64,000 nucleotides of DNA, taken from NCBI RefSeq assembly GCF_021272345.1, contig NZ_JAJSDQ010000001.1:310001-374000 (forward strand), in the 5' to 3' direction. The stretch comes from Ornithinimicrobium sediminis (lineage in GTDB: Bacteria; Actinomycetota; Actinomycetes; Actinomycetales; Dermatophilaceae). The notes beneath the pieces were generated by a model. It saw only the letters and a list, made by a program, of their open reading frames with translations, searched no databases and was not told the origin of the DNA. Shown here piece by piece: positions 46,661 to 55,324 of this stretch (positions within the stretch are counted from its first letter, which is position 1; the number at the start of each line of letters is the position of its first letter). The translations under genes and the position numbers were made by a program.

Positions 46661-48361
46661 TCACTGGTCGCGGACGAGCAGCACCTCGCGGAGACGCTCG
46701 GTGTCGTCGTCCCCCCACCCCTGCGGCTGCAGCACCGCGGCCCAGCCGTTCGCAGGGTCCGCGCCGTACTGGTGGCCGTGGCCCGGGGGCACCCCCTCGG
46801 CGAGCGCCAGGTCCGCGGCGACCTGCAGGAACGTCACGAAGGGGAACCAGCGGGTGCTGGGCAGCACGTCGTAGCCCCGCTCCTCCTCCAGCCAGTCGGG
46901 CTTGCGCACCGCCAGGGAGAAGTCGAACCAGACGACAGGATCCGAGGGGTGCTGGAGGTAGACCACGCGGGTGTCTCCCCACTCCCCCGTCGGACGCCCG
47001 AGGTCGTCGGGCCGGGCGGCGAAGCGCACCGTCCGTCCCTCCTCGTAGACGGGCAGCCACTCCGGTGACCCGGGGTCGCGGTTGTCGACGTACTCCCGCC
47101 ACAGGTCGCTCATGAAGGGCGGTCCCACGAAGAGGGCCCCGTCGATGCGGGCACGCATGTCGGCGGCGCTGCCGAACGGTGTCTCGCCGCCGAAGGACCC
47201 CAGGCTCTCGCCGGCGACGACGAGCAGCGGTCGCTCGTCCTGTGGCAGCTGCTCCCACCGGGCGTAGACGGCCTCGAACAGCGCACGGCCGGCCGCACGG
47301 GCACGGCCCTGGTCGATGAGGAAGGACAGCGGGCTGGGCAGGTAGGAGTACTGCATGCTGACCTGCGCGGTGTCACCGTTGTAGAGGTACTCCAGGGCGA
47401 CGGCCGAGTTCTCGTTGACCCATCCCGTGCCTGTGGTGGTCACGACGGACAGCACCGCACGGTCGAAGCCGCCCGCCCGCTCCAGGTCGTCGACGGCGAG
47501 CTCCGCCGTGCTTTCGATGTCGTCGGCGGAGGCGATGCCGGCATAGGCCCGCACGGGCTGGCTCGCCGGCCTGCCGCTGAATGCCTCGAGGTCGTCCACG
47601 CTGGTGGCCCCCGCCATGAACCTGCGTCCCTGACGCCCCAGTGACTCCCAGGTCACGAGTGACTCAGGGCTGCCGGAGACCTCCGCGGCGGCCGGCTGCG
47701 GCGTGTCCGGCTCGAGCTCGCCGTTGACCTGGGCAAACGACGCGTCGAGAGCACGCACCGCGTTGTCGATGACGACCCCGTTGAGGATGCCGAACGTGAG
47801 GGCCAGCACCGCCACGGCGGCGATGAGCGCCGACACCCGTCGCGGGACGACCCGGGAGACGACGCGGTCCAGCCGGCGGTAGACCCACCGCAACACGCGC
47901 GCCAGCGCGACGACCAGCACGAAGACCAGCAGCGCCACGGCGATGACCACGAACGGGTGGGCCCAGCCGACCAGCTCGACACCCATCAGCTCTCGCAGCT
48001 CGCGCTGCCAGGCCCGGTGTCTCACCAGCACGAGGACGGTGCCGACCGACGCGATGAGGGCGACCGCCAGCGCGACCGGCCGCGAGGCCTCCCCGGGTGC
48101 CGGCCGTTCCAGGAAGAAGCGCCAGGCACGGACGACCACCAGCCCCAGCGCATAGCCGAACGCGGCGGAGGCACCGCCGATGACGCCCTGGAAGAAGCCG
48201 GAGCGCGGCATCAGCGACGGGGTCAGTGAGAGCCAGAAGAAGAGGACCGCCAGGCTGAGCGCGACCAGCGTCGTGACCGTCGGTGACCAGGCGGGGGACG
48301 GCCCGGTGTCCCGCTGTTCCGGAGATGCGTCGGCGCCGCGTGAGCCCTCGTCATCACCCAT
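46661..48361 (-). CDS. polytopic membrane protein with alpha/beta-hydrolase domain
   Basis: 566 residues. The N-terminal 210 residues hold five or so membrane helices (TLVALSLAVLFFWLSLTPSL is the first). The C-terminal domain carries the nucleophile elbow LLVVAGESLGSFGGETPFGS, with VYLQHPSDPVVWFDFSL and the terminal HGHQYGADPANGWA providing likely acid/His positions. This matches the actinobacterial alpha/beta-hydrolase family with a membrane N-domain (DUF2319-type). The function is unknown; a lipid or cell-envelope ester substrate is plausible. ATG at 48361. Confidence 0.8.
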   Translation of the reverse strand: MGDDEGSRGADASPEQRDTGPSPAWSPTVTTLVALSLAVLFFWLSLTPSLMPRSGFFQGVIGGASAAFGYALGLVVVRAWRFFLERPAPGEASRPVALAVALIASVGTVLVLVRHRAWQRELRELMGVELVGWAHPFVVIAVALLVFVLVVALARVLRWVYRRLDRVVSRVVPRRVSALIAAVAVLALTFGILNGVVIDNAVRALDASFAQVNGELEPDTPQPAAAEVSGSPESLVTWESLGRQGRRFMAGATSVDDLEAFSGRPASQPVRAYAGIASADDIESTAELAVDDLERAGGFDRAVLSVVTTTGTGWVNENSAVALEYLYNGDTAQVSMQYSYLPSPLSFLIDQGRARAAGRALFEAVYARWEQLPQDERPLLVVAGESLGSFGGETPFGSAADMRARIDGALFVGPPFMSDLWREYVDNRDPGSPEWLPVYEEGRTVRFAARPDDLGRPTGEWGDTRVVYLQHPSDPVVWFDFSLAVRKPDWLEEERGYDVLPSTRWFPFVTFLQVAADLALAEGVPPGHGHQYGADPANGWAAVLQPQGWGDDDTERLREVLLVRDQ

Positions 48362-48450
48362 GTCAACAGCGTAGTCCCGCAAAGCCGTCGACAGGAGCGC
48401 CCACGTCTGTGGTGAAGCCCACCTCGTCGTGGCAGGCTCGCAGTGGCACA

Positions 48451-48774
48451 GTGGGGAGATGGACCACCGGCACAGCGTGGCTCGCCCCCCCGGTGCCCGA
48501 CGTGCTGCGACCGTTCGTCGACCCGTCCGGGCGTCTCGTCCAGGTGCCCCGCCGCGAGGAGAGACGGGTCGCCGCTCTCAGCTGGGTCGCGCACTCCCTC
48601 CCGCACGGTCTCGAGCTCTCCGAGGTGGAGCTCAACAGCCTGCTGCGCGAGTTCCACGACGACGTGGCGATGCTGCGGCGCTACCTGGTCGACGACGCCC
48701 TGGTCGAGCGCCCCGAGGCGGGGCGCTACCGCATACCGCCGCAGGACCGGGACCACGCGACACCGGCGGGCTGA
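48451..48774 (+). CDS. DUF2087 domain protein
   Basis: 107 residues. VLRPFVDPSGRLVQVPRREE, RVAALSWVAHSLPHGLELSE and LLREFHDDVAMLRRYLVDDA followed by LVERPEAGRYR match DUF2087, a small winged-helix-like domain often joined to ArsR- or LuxR-type regulators; here it stands alone. The GTG at 48451 is the most upstream start in frame; the GTG at 48499 lies closer to the domain. An ATG at 48459 in a neighbouring frame with a better ribosome site precedes a C7 run, so a frameshift at the start cannot be excluded. Confidence 0.65.
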   Translation: MGRWTTGTAWLAPPVPDVLRPFVDPSGRLVQVPRREERRVAALSWVAHSLPHGLELSEVELNSLLREFHDDVAMLRRYLVDDALVERPEAGRYRIPPQDRDHATPAG

Positions 48775-48802
48775 CCCGGGCACCCGACCGGGGTGACGGC
48801 CC

Positions 48803-49471
48803 TCACCGCCCGGGAGGCTCCTCGGTGGACGGGCCGACGTGCTCGTCGAGCCAGGCGTCGATGTCCTCGGTCTCCCGCCAGAGGGCGACGACCCGTCGCA
48901 GCGCCTCTCGCGTGCGCAGCCAGCCGTGCTCGGGCCAGGCCCGCGACAGTGTGAGGCCCTTGTGCCGCAGCAGGTCGACCCTAGGGTGGTCACGAGGGTA
49001 GCCACGCGGCGCCGTCGCCAGCGCGCTACCGCCCACGTCGGCGCCGGCGTCCCTGGCCTGCGCGACCAGGCCGGCCAGCACGGGGCCGCTGGTGTCGTCG
49101 GCGACGGCGACGCGGAAGCGCTCCAGCTGGTCACGGCTCATCTGGTAGTAGCCCGATGCCGCGAGCAGTCCGTCACCGCTGACCGCGGTGTAGTAGGCGG
49201 CCGCCCGGGAGCCGACCACCGCCCCCGCGTGCAGCTTGTAGGGCGAGGTGTCGGCGGAGAAGCGCACGTCACGGTGCGGACGGAAGACCTTGCCGTCCCC
49301 GAACTCCGCGGCCACCTCACCGAGCAGACGCTCCAGGGGCTCGCGGATGTCCCGCTCGTAGACGTCGCGGTGGGCGTCGAAGAAGGCCTTGCTGTTGTCG
49401 GCCTCGAGCTCGTGCCAGAACGACACCGCGCGCGGACCGAACCCGGTGAACCGACCCAGGACGGTGGTCAC
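48803..49471 (-). CDS. DUF2461 (TIGR02453) family protein
   Basis: 222 residues. [20 protein letters not shown], the conserved [20 protein letters not shown] block and [20 protein letters not shown] are family hallmarks. The function is unknown. GTG at 49471 overlaps the mnmA stop by 4 bp (GTGA), so it is the last gene of the desulfurase-mnmA operon. Confidence 0.88.
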   Translation of the reverse strand: MTTVLGRFTGFGPRAVSFWHELEADNSKAFFDAHRDVYERDIREPLERLLGEVAAEFGDGKVFRPHRDVRFSADTSPYKLHAGAVVGSRAAAYYTAVSGDGLLAASGYYQMSRDQLERFRVAVADDTSGPVLAGLVAQARDAGADVGGSALATAPRGYPRDHPRVDLLRHKGLTLSRAWPEHGWLRTREALRRVVALWRETEDIDAWLDEHVGPSTEEPPGR

Positions 49472-50598
49472 GAGGGGGCCCGCCCTGCGGACACCTGACG
49501 GCGGTCGGCGGTGGCGATGGTCGCCGACCCGACGACGCGCGACCCGTGGTAGAGCACCACCGACTGGCCGGGGGCGACCCCCCGGATCCGCTCCTCGAGG
49601 TGCACCTCGAGCGTCCCGGCCTCGCCGTCGGCCCACGCCCGTGCGGCATACTCCTGGCCGTGCGCCCGCACCTGTGCGCCGACCTCGACGACCCCCTGGG
49701 GGGCCGGACCGCACCAGCGGGCGTGGTCCCCGACGATACGGTCGACACCGAGCAGCTCCTGGGCACCCACGACCACGGTGTTGGTGCGGGTGTCGGTGCG
49801 CACGACATACCGCTTCGTGCCGTCGGCCGGCGGGACCGTGAGGCCCACACCCCGTCGCTGTCCGACCGTGTAGCCGAAGGCGCCCCGGTGCTCACCGAGC
49901 ACCTGCCCCTCGGTGTCGACGACGGGCCCCGGCTGCTCGCCGAGCCGGCGCTGCAGCCAGCCACGGGTGTCTCCGTCGGGGATGAAACAGATGTCGTGGC
50001 TGTCCGGCTTCCTGGCCACCGAGAAGCCGCGCTGCGCCGCCTCCGCGCGGATGTCGGGCTTGGTCGTGTCGCCGAGAGGGAAGAAGCTGCGCCCGAGCTG
50101 CTCCGCGTCGAGCACCCCGAGCACGTAGGACTGGTCCTTGGCCGGGTCGACGGCGCGGTGCAGCTCCCGACGTGTCCCGCCGGGGGCGGCGGAGTCGGCC
50201 ACCTCGCGGACCTGGGCGTAGTGACCGGTCGCGACGGCGTCGAAGCCCAGTGCCAGCGCCTTGTCGAGGAGGGCGGCGAACTTGATCTTCTCGTTGCAGC
50301 GCAGGCACGGGTTGGGGGTCCGGCCTGCGGCGTACTCGGCGACGAAGTCGTCCACGACGTCGGCCTTGAAGCGCTCGGCCATGTCCCAGACGTAGAACGG
50401 GATGCCGAGGCGGTCGGCGACCCGGCGCGCATCCCCCGCGTCCTCGAGCGTGCAGCAGCCGCGAGCACTCTCCCGCAGGGTGGCCGCCGACTGGGACAGC
50501 GCGAGGTGGACACCCACCACCTCGTGCCCGGACTCCAGCATCCGAGCGGCGGCGACCGCCGAGTCGACCCCGCCGCTCATGGCGGCGACGACGCGCAT
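49468..50598 (-). CDS. mnmA: tRNA-specific 2-thiouridylase
   Basis: 376 residues. The PP-loop is [16 protein letters not shown]; the catalytic cysteines are in [20 protein letters not shown] and [37 protein letters not shown] and the C-terminal barrel complete the enzyme. It thiolates U34 of Lys, Glu and Gln tRNAs using sulfur from a cysteine desulfurase, which is encoded directly upstream with a 1-bp TGATG overlap. The tRNA-Lys seen in this window has a CTT anticodon and so is not a target. Confidence 0.96.
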   Translation of the reverse strand: MRVVAAMSGGVDSAVAAARMLESGHEVVGVHLALSQSAATLRESARGCCTLEDAGDARRVADRLGIPFYVWDMAERFKADVVDDFVAEYAAGRTPNPCLRCNEKIKFAALLDKALALGFDAVATGHYAQVREVADSAAPGGTRRELHRAVDPAKDQSYVLGVLDAEQLGRSFFPLGDTTKPDIRAEAAQRGFSVARKPDSHDICFIPDGDTRGWLQRRLGEQPGPVVDTEGQVLGEHRGAFGYTVGQRRGVGLTVPPADGTKRYVVRTDTRTNTVVVGAQELLGVDRIVGDHARWCGPAPQGVVEVGAQVRAHGQEYAARAWADGEAGTLEVHLEERIRGVAPGQSVVLYHGSRVVGSATIATADRRQVSAGRAPS

Positions 50599-51794
50599 CA
50601 GCCCACCCTCGCGGTGGCCTGACGGGCACGCCGGGCACGGTCCAGCGCTCCGGGGAGGGCGGCCAGGAAGGCGTCGACGTCGGCCTCGCTGGAGGTGTGG
50701 CCGAGCGAGAGCCGCAGTGCGCCACGTGCATCCGCCTCGGACACGCCCATCGCCAGCAGGACGTGGCTCGGTCGGGGCACCCCGGCCTGGCAGGCGGACC
50801 CCGTGGAGCACTCGACCCCTGCCGCGTCCAGCAGGTAGAGGAGGGAGTCGCCGTCGCAGTCGGGCAGGCGCAGGTGGGCGTTGCCGGGCAGGCGGTGTAT
50901 GCCGTCGCCGGGCTGCCAGTGACCGCTGACGGTGACCGTGGGGTCGACCGCGAGCGCACCTCGGATGAGCCGGTCCCGCAGGGCGGTCATGTGCTCGGCG
51001 TGGACGGCCTGGTGGGTGACCGCGTGGCGCACGGCGACGGCCAGCCCGGCGATGCCGGGCACGTCCAGCGTGCCGCTGCGGATCTGCCGCTCCTGCCCCC
51101 CTCCGTGGGTCAGCGGCACAGGGTCCTGGTCGCGTCCGGCGACGAGGACGCCGACGCCGAGGGGGCCACCGACCTTGTGGCCGGTGAGCGTGACGAGGTC
51201 GACCGGCACCTCACCCAGGGGCAGGGGCACCTGCCCCAGCGCCTGCACCGCGTCGGTGTGGAACGGCACGCCGTGCTCCCGGGCCACGGCCGCCAGCTCG
51301 GCGACCGGCTGCACGGTGCCCACCTCGTTGTTGGCCCACATCACGGACACGAGCGCCGCCGACGAGGGGTCGGCCGCCAGGGCGGCGCGCAGGACGGAAG
51401 GGCTCACGACACCGTGCTCGTCGGGCTCGAGCCAGGTCACGTCGGCCTGGCCGGTGCTGACCAGGTGGTCCACGGGGTCCAGGACGGCGTGGTGCTCGAC
51501 CGCCGACACGACCAGCCGACGACGGGTGGGGTCGTCGCCGTGGCGACGCCAGAAGGTGCCCTTCACGGCGAGGTTGTCCGACTCCGTGCCGCCGGAGGTG
51601 AAGATGACCTGGGAGGGGCGCACGCCCAGGTCCTCCGCGATGGACTCGCGGGACTCCTCGACGGTGCGGCGGGCCTGCCGGCCGGAGGTGTGCAGCGAGC
51701 TGGCGTTGCCGACCTGCCGCATGGTGGCGGTCACCACCTCGACGACCTCCTCCAGGATCGGGGTCGTCGCCGCGTGGTCGAGATAGGCAGTCAC
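50598..51794 (-). CDS. cysteine desulfurase (IscS/NifS family)
   Basis: 398 residues. [20 protein letters not shown] at the N-terminus, [29 protein letters not shown], the PLP lysine in [19 protein letters not shown] and the sulfur-carrying Cys in [20 protein letters not shown] mark a group I desulfurase. It moves sulfur from cysteine to MnmA (next gene, overlapping) and perhaps to Fe-S assembly. GTG at 51794. The 80-bp gap to etfA contains a terminator hairpin, so it probably has its own promoter. Confidence 0.93.
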   Translation of the reverse strand: MTAYLDHAATTPILEEVVEVVTATMRQVGNASSLHTSGRQARRTVEESRESIAEDLGVRPSQVIFTSGGTESDNLAVKGTFWRRHGDDPTRRRLVVSAVEHHAVLDPVDHLVSTGQADVTWLEPDEHGVVSPSVLRAALAADPSSAALVSVMWANNEVGTVQPVAELAAVAREHGVPFHTDAVQALGQVPLPLGEVPVDLVTLTGHKVGGPLGVGVLVAGRDQDPVPLTHGGGQERQIRSGTLDVPGIAGLAVAVRHAVTHQAVHAEHMTALRDRLIRGALAVDPTVTVSGHWQPGDGIHRLPGNAHLRLPDCDGDSLLYLLDAAGVECSTGSACQAGVPRPSHVLLAMGVSEADARGALRLSLGHTSSEADVDAFLAALPGALDRARRARQATARVG

Positions 51795-51842
51795 TCCACA
51801 GGATTCTACGGCGCCCTGCGGGACCGGCGGTCCGCGGCCGCC

Positions 51843-51866
51843 CCGGGGGTGGCGGTCCACCCCCGG
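51843..51866 (-). terminator. hairpin terminator downstream of etfA
   Basis: CCGGGGGTGG and CCACCCCCGG are perfect 10-bp arms around CGGT, 9 bp after the etfA stop. The stem is entirely GC-rich apart from two A-T pairs; a T-run is absent. Confidence 0.6.
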
Positions 51867-51874
51867 AGCAGGGC

Positions 51875-52825
51875 TCAGCTGCCGCTGATCGTGTCCGCGG
51901 CCTGGGACAGCACCTGGAAGAGGTCGCCGACGACGCCGAAGTCGACCATCTCGAAGATCGGCGCCTCGGGGTCCTTGTTCACCGCCACGATCGTCTTGCT
52001 CGTCTGCATGCCGGCACGGTGCTGGATCGCCCCGGAGATGCCGGCGGCCACGTAGAGCTGCGGGGACACCGAGACACCGGTCTGTCCGACCTGGCTGGAG
52101 TGCGGGTACCACCCGGCGTCCACCGCTGCGCGGGACGCGCCGACCGCCGCACCGAGGGTGTCGGCGAAGGTCTCCACGGGACCGAAGTCACCGCCGGTGC
52201 CGCGGCCACCGGAGACCACGATGGCCGCCTCGCTGAGGGCCGGGCGGCCGGTCTGCTGCTTCGCGGAGCGCTCGACGATGCGCGCGGTGCGGGCTGCGTC
52301 GGAGACGGTGACCTCGACGACCTCGTCGGCCAGCTCTGCCGGCGCCTCCTCGGCGGCGATCGAGTTGGGCTTGACCGTGACGACGGGCGAGCCGTGGGTG
52401 GAGGCACACACTGCCTCGAAGTCACCGGCGAACACCGACTTGGTCACCTGCACGCCACCGTCGGTGGGCTGCACGTCGACCGCGTCGGTGAGGACGCCGG
52501 AGCTGGTCTTGATGGCCAGGCGACCGGCGATCTCCTTGCCGTCGAGGCTGGAGGGCAGCAGCACGGCGACCGGAGAGGTCCGCTCGACGAGCTGGGCGAG
52601 CGCCTCGGCCGCCGGGGCGACGAGATGGTCGGTGACCTCCGCGGACTCGATGCGGTAGGCCTTGACCGCGCCGAAGCGGGCCAGGGTGTCGCGGGCGGCG
52701 TCGAAGCCGGTGCCGATGAAGACCGCGGAGGGCTCGCCGAGGCGGCGGGCCGCGGTGAGCATCTCGGTGGTGGTCTTGCGGACGGTGCCGTCGACGTGGT
52801 CGACCAGGACGAGCACTTCTGCCAT
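51875..52825 (-). CDS. etfA: electron transfer flavoprotein alpha subunit
   Basis: 316 residues. The C-terminal FAD-binding domain has IVVSGGRGTGGDFGPVETFA, GASRAAVDAGWYPHSSQVGQ TG, YVAAGISGAIQHRAGMQTSK and VAVNKDPEAPIFEMVDFGVV. The N-terminal half is the Rossmann-like domain. ETF accepts electrons from acyl-CoA and other dehydrogenases. ATG at 52825, 28 bp after etfB ends, so etfB-etfA form an operon. Confidence 0.95.
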   Translation of the reverse strand: MAEVLVLVDHVDGTVRKTTTEMLTAARRLGEPSAVFIGTGFDAARDTLARFGAVKAYRIESAEVTDHLVAPAAEALAQLVERTSPVAVLLPSSLDGKEIAGRLAIKTSSGVLTDAVDVQPTDGGVQVTKSVFAGDFEAVCASTHGSPVVTVKPNSIAAEEAPAELADEVVEVTVSDAARTARIVERSAKQQTGRPALSEAAIVVSGGRGTGGDFGPVETFADTLGAAVGASRAAVDAGWYPHSSQVGQTGVSVSPQLYVAAGISGAIQHRAGMQTSKTIVAVNKDPEAPIFEMVDFGVVGDLFQVLSQAADTISGS

Positions 52826-52853
52826 GGGATCTACTCCTTGTCGGTCTGGTCGC

Positions 52854-53633
52854 TCAGGCGAACTTGCGGGAGGTCAGGAACTCGGCGAGCGCCGCCCCGC
52901 CCTGCCCCTCGTCGGTCACGATCTCACCCTGGCTGCGCGGCGGGCGCTGCTCGATGGAGACCACCGTCGTCCACGCGGCGCCGAGGCCGACCTCGCCGGC
53001 GTCGACGCCCAGGTCGGCCAGCGACCAGGTCTCGACCGGCTTCTTCTTCGCCGCCATGATCCCCTTGAACGAGGGGTAGCGCGGCTCGTTGATCTGGTCG
53101 GTGACGGACACCACGGCCGGCAGGGAGGCCTCGACCGTCTCGCTGGCGACGTCGCCGTCACGGCGGATGCGGACCGTGCCGCCGTCCACGCTGAGCTCGG
53201 AGGCGAAGGTCACCTGGGGCAGCCCGAGGCGCTCGGCGAGCATCGCAGGCACCACGCTCATCGTGCCGTCGGTCGAGCCGAGCCCGGTGAGCACGAGGTC
53301 GACGCCGCCGATCTTGTCGATGGCGGCGGCCAGCACCCGGGAGGTGGCGACCGCATCGGATCCGGCGATGGCCTCGTCGTTGATGTGGATCCCCTTGTGC
53401 GCGCCCATCTGCAGCGACTTCTTCACTGCGGCGGCAGCAGCCTCGGGACCCATGGTCAGCACGGTCACCTCGGCGTCACCCGCCTCGGCGATGGCGAGCG
53501 CCTCCTCGACGGCGTACTCGTCGAGCTCGGACAGCAGCCCGTCGACCGACTCACGCTCGGTGGTGTTGTCGGGCTCGAAGCTGCGCTCGGACTGCGCATC
53601 CGGGACGTACTTGACACAGACGACGATGTTCAC
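52854..53633 (-). CDS. etfB: electron transfer flavoprotein beta subunit
   Basis: 259 residues. MNIVVCVKYVPDAQSERSFE at the N-terminus, DEYAVEEALAIAEAGDAEVT, the TGLGSTDGTMSVVPAMLAER AMP-binding stretch and the ETF-beta signature EASLPAVVSVTDQINEPRYP followed by SFKGIMAAKKKP. It binds AMP and pairs with EtfA. It is the first gene of etfBA; upstream lies a perfect inverted repeat that may regulate it. Confidence 0.95.
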   Translation of the reverse strand: MNIVVCVKYVPDAQSERSFEPDNTTERESVDGLLSELDEYAVEEALAIAEAGDAEVTVLTMGPEAAAAAVKKSLQMGAHKGIHINDEAIAGSDAVATSRVLAAAIDKIGGVDLVLTGLGSTDGTMSVVPAMLAERLGLPQVTFASELSVDGGTVRIRRDGDVASETVEASLPAVVSVTDQINEPRYPSFKGIMAAKKKPVETWSLADLGVDAGEVGLGAAWTTVVSIEQRPPRSQGEIVTDEGQGGAALAEFLTSRKFA

Positions 53634-53678
53634 GTGTCACGACCTCTCGTGGGCGGGGATCAGGGATCTGGCTCCATC

Positions 53679-53707
53679 TTGACACCTGCCGTCGCGGCAG
53701 GTGTCAA
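53679..53707. promoter_or_regulatory. perfect 12-bp inverted repeat upstream of etfB
   Basis: TTGACACCTGCC and GGCAGGTGTCAA flank GTCGC, 45 bp upstream of the etfB ATG. Each arm ends with TTGACA on one strand, a perfect -35 hexamer, so the element could be an operator overlapping the etf promoter. It could also be a terminator for whatever is transcribed from the right, although no T-run follows. Confidence 0.45.
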
Positions 53708-53756
53708 CCGGTGGGCCCGCCGCGCGGGCCCGGACCGACGGACGGGACGAGGTCGC

Positions 53757-53852
53757 TCAGGCGAGCAGGTGCGTGAGGGACATCACGCCGGCCATCACGG
53801 CCGGGAGCTCGAGGAGAGTCTCGCGCCAGACCAGGAGGCCGAACCGTCGCAC
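53757..53852 (-). CDS. possible small hydrophobic protein (31 residues)
   Basis: A short reading frame GTG...TGA encodes VRRFGLLVWRETLLELPAVM followed by AGVMSLTHLLA, a basic start and an amphipathic or membrane-inserting helix. The ribosome site is weak (ACCGGG before a double GTG at 53855/53852). It lies between the terminator of the enoyl-CoA hydratase gene and the etfB inverted repeat. Only its composition and its position in otherwise empty DNA support it. A longer frame over the same bases (53704-53907) has a non-coding-looking composition. Confidence 0.3.
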   Translation of the reverse strand: MRRFGLLVWRETLLELPAVMAGVMSLTHLLA

Positions 53853-53864
53853 CACCCGGTAGGC

Positions 53865-53897
53865 AGAAGGCCGGGTCCACGCGGGACCCGGCCTTCT
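53865..53897 (-). terminator. intrinsic terminator downstream of the enoyl-CoA hydratase gene
   Basis: Perfect 14-bp arms AGAAGGCCGGGTCC / GGACCCGGCCTTCT with a 5-nt loop, 31 bp past the gene's stop on the minus strand. Confidence 0.75.
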
Positions 53898-53928
53898 TCA
53901 GGACCACACCGACGCGGGTGCGGGCGGG

Positions 53929-54711
53929 TCAGCGCCCCTCGAAATCCGCCTTGCCGGGACCGTGCTCGACGAAGGAGGTCATCCCGATCTCACGGTCCTT
54001 GGTCGCGAAGACCCCGGCGAACTGCATCGCCTCGATGGCCAGGCCGGTCTCCAGGTCGGTCTCCATCCCCCGGTCGACGGCCTCCTTGGCCGCACGCAGG
54101 GCGTAGGCCGGGCCGAGGACGTAGCGCGACATCCGCGCCCGGGCCGCGGCGTAGACCTCCCCGGGCTCGACGACCTCGTCCACCAGACCGATCTGCAGCG
54201 CCTCGTGCGCGTCGACCATCCGGCCCGTGAAGATCAGGTCCTTGGCCTTCGAAGGGCCGATGAGGCGGGGCAGGCGCTGAGAGCCGCCCGCACCCGGGAT
54301 GACACCGAGCAGGATCTCCGGCTGGCCCAGCTTGGCGTCGACCGCCGCGATGCGGAAGTCGCAGCACAGCGCGAGCTCGCACCCGGCGCCCAGGGCGTAG
54401 CCCGTGATCGCGGCCACGGTCGGCTTGGGGATCTGTGCGACGGCGCGGAAGCACTCCTGGATGACCGGGGCCCGGTCGACCATGTCCGTGTAGGTCATGG
54501 CCTGCATCTCCTTGATGTCCGCCCCCGCGGCGAAGACCTTCTCCCCGCCGTAGACGATCACGGCCGCGACGTCGTCGTCCGCAGACACCTGTCGCGCCGC
54601 AGCGCCGATCTGGTCCTGCACGGCGATGTCGAGCGGGTTCATCTTTCCCCGGTCGATGCGGAGGGTGGCGATGCCGCCCTCGACCTCGACCCGGACGAAC
54701 TGCTCGCTCAT
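53929..54711 (-). CDS. enoyl-CoA hydratase/isomerase (crotonase family)
   Basis: 260 residues. The oxyanion-hole segments EKVFAAGADIKEMQAMTYTD and TGYALGAGCELALCCDFRIA and the two catalytic Glu positions (GCELAL and KLGQPEILLGVIPGAGGSQR) are all present, which favours a true hydratase that adds water to trans-2-enoyl-CoA. It starts 4 bp inside the end of the YbjN gene. The etfBA genes downstream (separated by a terminator) suggest a shared role in acyl-CoA oxidation. Confidence 0.9.
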   Translation of the reverse strand: MSEQFVRVEVEGGIATLRIDRGKMNPLDIAVQDQIGAAARQVSADDDVAAVIVYGGEKVFAAGADIKEMQAMTYTDMVDRAPVIQECFRAVAQIPKPTVAAITGYALGAGCELALCCDFRIAAVDAKLGQPEILLGVIPGAGGSQRLPRLIGPSKAKDLIFTGRMVDAHEALQIGLVDEVVEPGEVYAAARARMSRYVLGPAYALRAAKEAVDRGMETDLETGLAIEAMQFAGVFATKDREIGMTSFVEHGPGKADFEGR

Positions 54712-55277
54712 GCCTGAGGCTCCGTGCCGTCGGAGCGGCCGTCAACGTCACCCTCGCGGCGCGGGCGCGGGGTGGCCACGGACAGCCACGGACCGGGCTC
54801 CTGCTGACCCTCGGGCGGCGCCACACCGGCGTCGCGCTGGGACTTGGCCAGGACGTTCTTGTGCCACAGCTGCACAGCCTGCAGCAGCAGGCCCACGCTG
54901 ATCTGCACCTTCGCCTTGGGGTTCTCGCGCTTGGCGATGATCTGCTCCACGGTGAGCACCAGGGTGCCGCCTGCGATCCCGGCCTTGACGAGGTTCATCC
55001 CCAGGGAGATGTCGTTGCAGGCGTTGAGCCGGGTCGTCAGGTCGTCCGGGACGCTGTCGGAGATCTGCCACTGGCCGAAGGTGCGCATGATGTCGACCTG
55101 GCCCCCCTCCAGCGAGCGCACGAAGAGCTTCTGCCCCTGGGCGGTGAAGGCCACGTCCCCCTGGCCGTCGAGGTCCGGGGCGAACTCCAGGTCCTGGAGC
55201 GCGTCGAGCACGCGGCCCCGCAGAGGGTGCTCCTCCGGAGGCGGTGGGAAGTTGGGCAGGGAGGTGGGATCACTCAT
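54708..55277 (-). CDS. YbjN-domain (type III chaperone-like fold) protein
   Basis: 189 residues. LRGRVLDALQDLEFAPDLDG begins the domain; QGQKLFVRSLEGGQVDIMRT and LNACNDISLGMNLVKAGIAG are typical of the actinobacterial YbjN family, whose function is not established. The C-terminus is a disordered Pro/Arg/Glu tail. ATG at 55277, 47 bp from the divergent glgX start. It is co-transcribed with the crotonase gene (4-bp overlap), which is not an obvious functional partner. Confidence 0.75.
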   Translation of the reverse strand: MSDPTSLPNFPPPPEEHPLRGRVLDALQDLEFAPDLDGQGDVAFTAQGQKLFVRSLEGGQVDIMRTFGQWQISDSVPDDLTTRLNACNDISLGMNLVKAGIAGGTLVLTVEQIIAKRENPKAKVQISVGLLLQAVQLWHKNVLAKSQRDAGVAPPEGQQEPGPWLSVATPRPRREGDVDGRSDGTEPQA

Positions 55278-55324
55278 GTGCCCAACGTACCGAGTCCACG
55301 GCCACCCCACATAAGGTGCGCACC

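Noticed and set aside
48459-49001. 190-residue plus-strand frame starting at the ATG in GGGGAGATGG upstream of the DUF2087 domain
   Set aside because: After the first residues it is an Arg/Ala/Pro-rich shadow of the DUF2087 gene and of the opposite-strand DUF2461 gene. Only the start region could matter, if the C7 run were frameshifted.
53704-53907. 67-residue minus-strand frame between etfB and the crotonase gene
   Set aside because: Pro/Arg/Gly-rich with no recognisable pattern; it runs through the crotonase terminator, which a real gene would not.
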